Source of the DNA: Neonectria sp. B-13
Taxonomy: Eukaryota; Ascomycota; Sordariomycetes; Hypocreales; Nectriaceae
NCBI GenBank assembly: GCA_002682825.1
Contig: NOKP01000006.1
Coordinates: 1,364,001-1,428,000, forward strand
DNA length: 64,000 nucleotides
Reading direction: 5' to 3'
Of this stretch, positions 62,230 through 64,000 are shown in pieces (the first letter of the stretch is position 1; every line of letters starts with the position of its first letter). The notes beneath the pieces were generated by a model, which saw only the letters and a program-made list of their open reading frames with translations, was not told the origin of the DNA and did no database searches. The position numbers and the translations under genes are program-made.

Positions 62230-62609
62230 GGCCAGCGAGACGCCCCCCTTCTGTTCCTCCTACACCTACGGAATACTGCTGCTACCGCTACCGCTACTCC
62301 TACCCCTACTCCTCCACTCCCACTCCCGACCCTGCCTAGCTTCACCCTACCAGTCGTTCCCTGCAACTGCGGGACCCGTTGACCTACTACGTACCGTACC
62401 CGTACTTACCTGCCTCCTCTCACCACCAGTCCACACCAGTCTACCACCACCACCACCACCACCGACCTCCGGACCACCACCGTCCTAAAACAAAACCTTC
62501 CCCGGAGAGGCGGTTTCTCGCTTTTCTTCCGTCTTCACGACTCCACGACTCCACGACTCCACCGACCTCCTCATTTTTCCCGTCCCCGACCCTGAGGTTC
62601 GCGAGGAAG

Positions 62610-62743
62610 GTAAGTAGTGTCGTGCCTGTGCTTCCTCATCTTCATTCTCTTCCTTCCCCTCTCTCCTTCTGCGCAACATTCAACGTTCCTTGTCACCCTC
62701 CGCCGCCCCGATCTCCAACGCAGCTAATCCTTCTGCATTGCAG
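62610..62743 (+). other. probable intron in the stuA 5' leader
   Basis: GTAAGT at the left end, a GCTAATC branch-like site at about 62723-62729 and TTGCAG at the right end make a good 134-base intron. No coding frame spans it, so it would be a leader intron of stuA. Inferred from splice signals only. Confidence 0.5.
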
Positions 62744-62998
62744 TAGCGGGTGAACCCCCCGACACCAGAGAAGTCAGTCAAGAGAAGCCTCGAAAACATT
62801 GACGAGCTTCCTTCCTTCACGACTCAACCCCTCTTTCTTCTCTTCATCACACTTTTGCCCAGCCTCTTTCACCGGCACCGACGCTACCACCGTCTTCGCT
62901 CGTATCCACGCCTGCCGTTCCGGGTCCTGTCCATTCTCGCCGTTCGCCTCTGCCAGGAATCCGCTTTGGCATTGGCTCTTCTACCCAGCTCCCGTTGG

Positions 62999-63046
62999 AT
63001 GTCACGATTTGAGACGATTGATTATTTTATGTCCTGTTACGATTAG
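62999..63046 (+). promoter_or_regulatory. upstream ORF in the stuA leader, 15 codons
   Basis: ATG at 62999 opens a frame coding MSRFETIDYFMSCYD and stops with TAG at 63046. Reading from the end of the leader intron (62744) to the stuA ATG (63407), this is the first start codon and the only one not inside another short frame. Aspergillus stuA is known to have a long leader with a short upstream ORF that affects translation, so this may do the same. Confidence 0.6.
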
Positions 63047-63406
63047 TACGCCTCTGAACGAGTCTGCCTCGAACCCATTTTCCATCGTCTCCACGTCTCC
63101 CATCGACGACAAGCAGTGGTTACTTCAGGTCTCACCATATCTCGGATTGTTTGCCGTTTACCTCTCCGCGAGCTCTTCTCGCCTCCCCAATTGCCCCCAA
63201 GCGTCCTCGACCGGACGCGAACCGAATTGCTTGCGCTTCCATCCGTTTGGTAGTGCAGCCTGTCCTCGAGGCCGGAAAAGATCCGTCCTCTTTAAGAACC
63301 AGGAAACACCGGAAAGCTGGATTTGCCGTCGATCTCACAAGTGCAGACCCGGGGTCCATCCGACGTACCGTGCTTTAACCCCCACGCCGCCCAGCGTTTT
63401 TCGTAT

Positions 63407-64000
63407 ATGAGCAGCGAGAGATTGCCATCTCTGCCGCTTCCACCGCCGGGTCAGGCCTACTCCTCAGGTACTTCGTCGCCTCGGGTCAGCTCTGTCGGGT
63501 CTTTGAACGGCTCCCACTCGGGCTCCCAGTCGTCCTTCACCTCGGCCACCTCTTCCATCGGACCAAAGACCCCTTCTCCCACTTTGCCCGTCAACGCCAT
63601 CACCGGCCCTTCCACATCCATCAGCAGTTACGACGCCATGAACCAGTCCGAGCCTATGTACTATCCCCAGCACATGTCTGCGGGACCAGGCCCTTCGAAT
63701 CAAACTGTCACCTCTGGAGGAATGAGCCACTACCCCCAACACCAACCTCCTCTGTTGCAGCCGGGTCCTGCCCAGTACTCGGCACCTGCTCCGTACAGCC
63801 AGTACGGCTATGCCAATGGCCTCACTTCACCTCCCACCGCTCCCCCCTCCGTGTCAAACCCCATGGGCGGCCAGAACGTGCTTCCTCTGCCCGGCGTTGG
63901 CGCGCAGGGTACCATGCAGAGCGGTTACCAGGGCTTCGATACCACCGGTCAGCAGCCTCCCCCGGGCATGAAACCCCGTGTCACGGCTACGTTGTGGGAA
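63407..64000 (+). CDS. stuA: APSES transcription factor StuA, 5' part
   Basis: DNA-binding developmental regulator of the APSES family, needed for conidiophore patterning and other differentiation in filamentous ascomycetes (stuA in Aspergillus, asm-1 in Neurospora). Only the first 198 codons are present; the frame runs off the right edge with no stop. The N-terminal region is Ser/Pro/Gln/Tyr-rich and disordered, with MYYPQHMSAG and MSHYPQHQPP, which I recognise from StuA N-termini. The last eleven residues, MKPRVTATLWE from residue 188, are the start of the APSES domain. A second in-frame ATG at 63638 (residue 78, MNQSEPMYY) could start a shorter form; the first was chosen as the 5'-most in-frame ATG. 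An StRE-like ACGCGAAC lies in the leader at 63215-63222, hinting at self-control. Confidence 0.9.
   Translation, partial: MSSERLPSLPLPPPGQAYSSGTSSPRVSSVGSLNGSHSGSQSSFTSATSSIGPKTPSPTLPVNAITGPSTSISSYDAMNQSEPMYYPQHMSAGPGPSNQTVTSGGMSHYPQHQPPLLQPGPAQYSAPAPYSQYGYANGLTSPPTAPPSVSNPMGGQNVLPLPGVGAQGTMQSGYQGFDTTGQQPPPGMKPRVTATLWE

Larger units (their letters stand above)
48990..63406. other. 14.4-kb gene desert leading to stuA
   Basis: No supportable gene. Contents: GTAC palindromes (48990-49010, 50016-50030, 55711-55730, 56656-56670, 57533-57548, 58723-58750, 59921-59945, 60371-60390, 62384-62410), a GCAAG run about 49848-49862, TGCGCC copies about 50333-50352, GAT copies 51833-51850, GCTT/GCCT copies 52823-52860, GACTGTG copies about 56277-56325, a CA tract 60648-60692, GAGCGTG copies about 62158-62229, and CCA copies about 62440-62463. 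A scaffold gap lies at 59233-59332. The last 1.4 kb is the stuA leader. The open frames have no recognisable domains. Confidence 0.5.

Noticed and set aside
1..64000. CRISPR array, prophage, secondary-metabolite cluster or transposase
   Set aside because: No spaced direct repeats, no phage or transposase domains and no polyketide or peptide synthetase modules are seen; the GC-rich spacers also lack a mutated AT-rich transposon signature.

Overview
The window is nuclear DNA of a filamentous ascomycete, most likely a Sordariomycete and possibly Hypocreales. This rests on the gene set, introns of about 50-130 bases with GT..AG ends and CTAAC/CTAAT-like branch sites, the sequence style of the Ras2, chitin synthase and StuA proteins, and a GC-rich background. 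No plasmid, phage, CRISPR, rRNA or convincing tRNA is present. Two blocks of exactly 100 N (3363-3462 and 59233-59332) are scaffold gaps.

Thirteen protein genes are supported; exon joins were worked out by hand and each keeps frame. In order they are: ras2 GTPase (+, 3709-4510), opy2 membrane anchor (-, 10565-11936), chitin synthase probably class III (+, 17243-20059), ubc12 NEDD8-conjugating enzyme (+, 20728-21564), ilv5 ketol-acid reductoisomerase (+, 22772-24270), a PLP-dependent serine/threonine dehydratase-like enzyme (+, 24743-26065), an MFS transporter (-, 26279-28103), rfa1 large subunit of RPA (-, 29334-31303), a dienelactone hydrolase-family protein (+, 31873-32969), a quinone-oxidoreductase-like protein (-, 33065-34132), a SED1-like GPI cell-wall protein (+, 40436-40957), a propionyl/acetyl-CoA synthetase-like ligase (+, 44460-46692), a small BRCT protein (-, 47959-48989), and, cut by the right edge, the APSES regulator stuA (+, from 63407). 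That makes fourteen loci counting the partial stuA.

The layout is uneven. A compact core (17.2-34.1 kb) carries eight housekeeping genes with short spacers. Around it lie gene-poor stretches of 3-14 kb containing microsatellites, minisatellites and recurring short GTAC-rich palindromes but no supportable coding sequence. The longest, 48990-63406, leads into stuA. Several neighbours are developmental or cell-surface genes (ras2, opy2, chitin synthase, SED1-like, stuA).

The best regulatory signals seen are a perfect Leu3-type palindrome and a Gcn4/CPC1-type site upstream of ilv5, an MCB box next to a perfect inverted repeat upstream of rfa1, and a single upstream ORF in the stuA leader. I did not find a clearly new multi-gene system; the most unusual unexplained items are a near-perfect 26-bp hairpin at 7674-7740 and the dispersed GTAC palindrome family.
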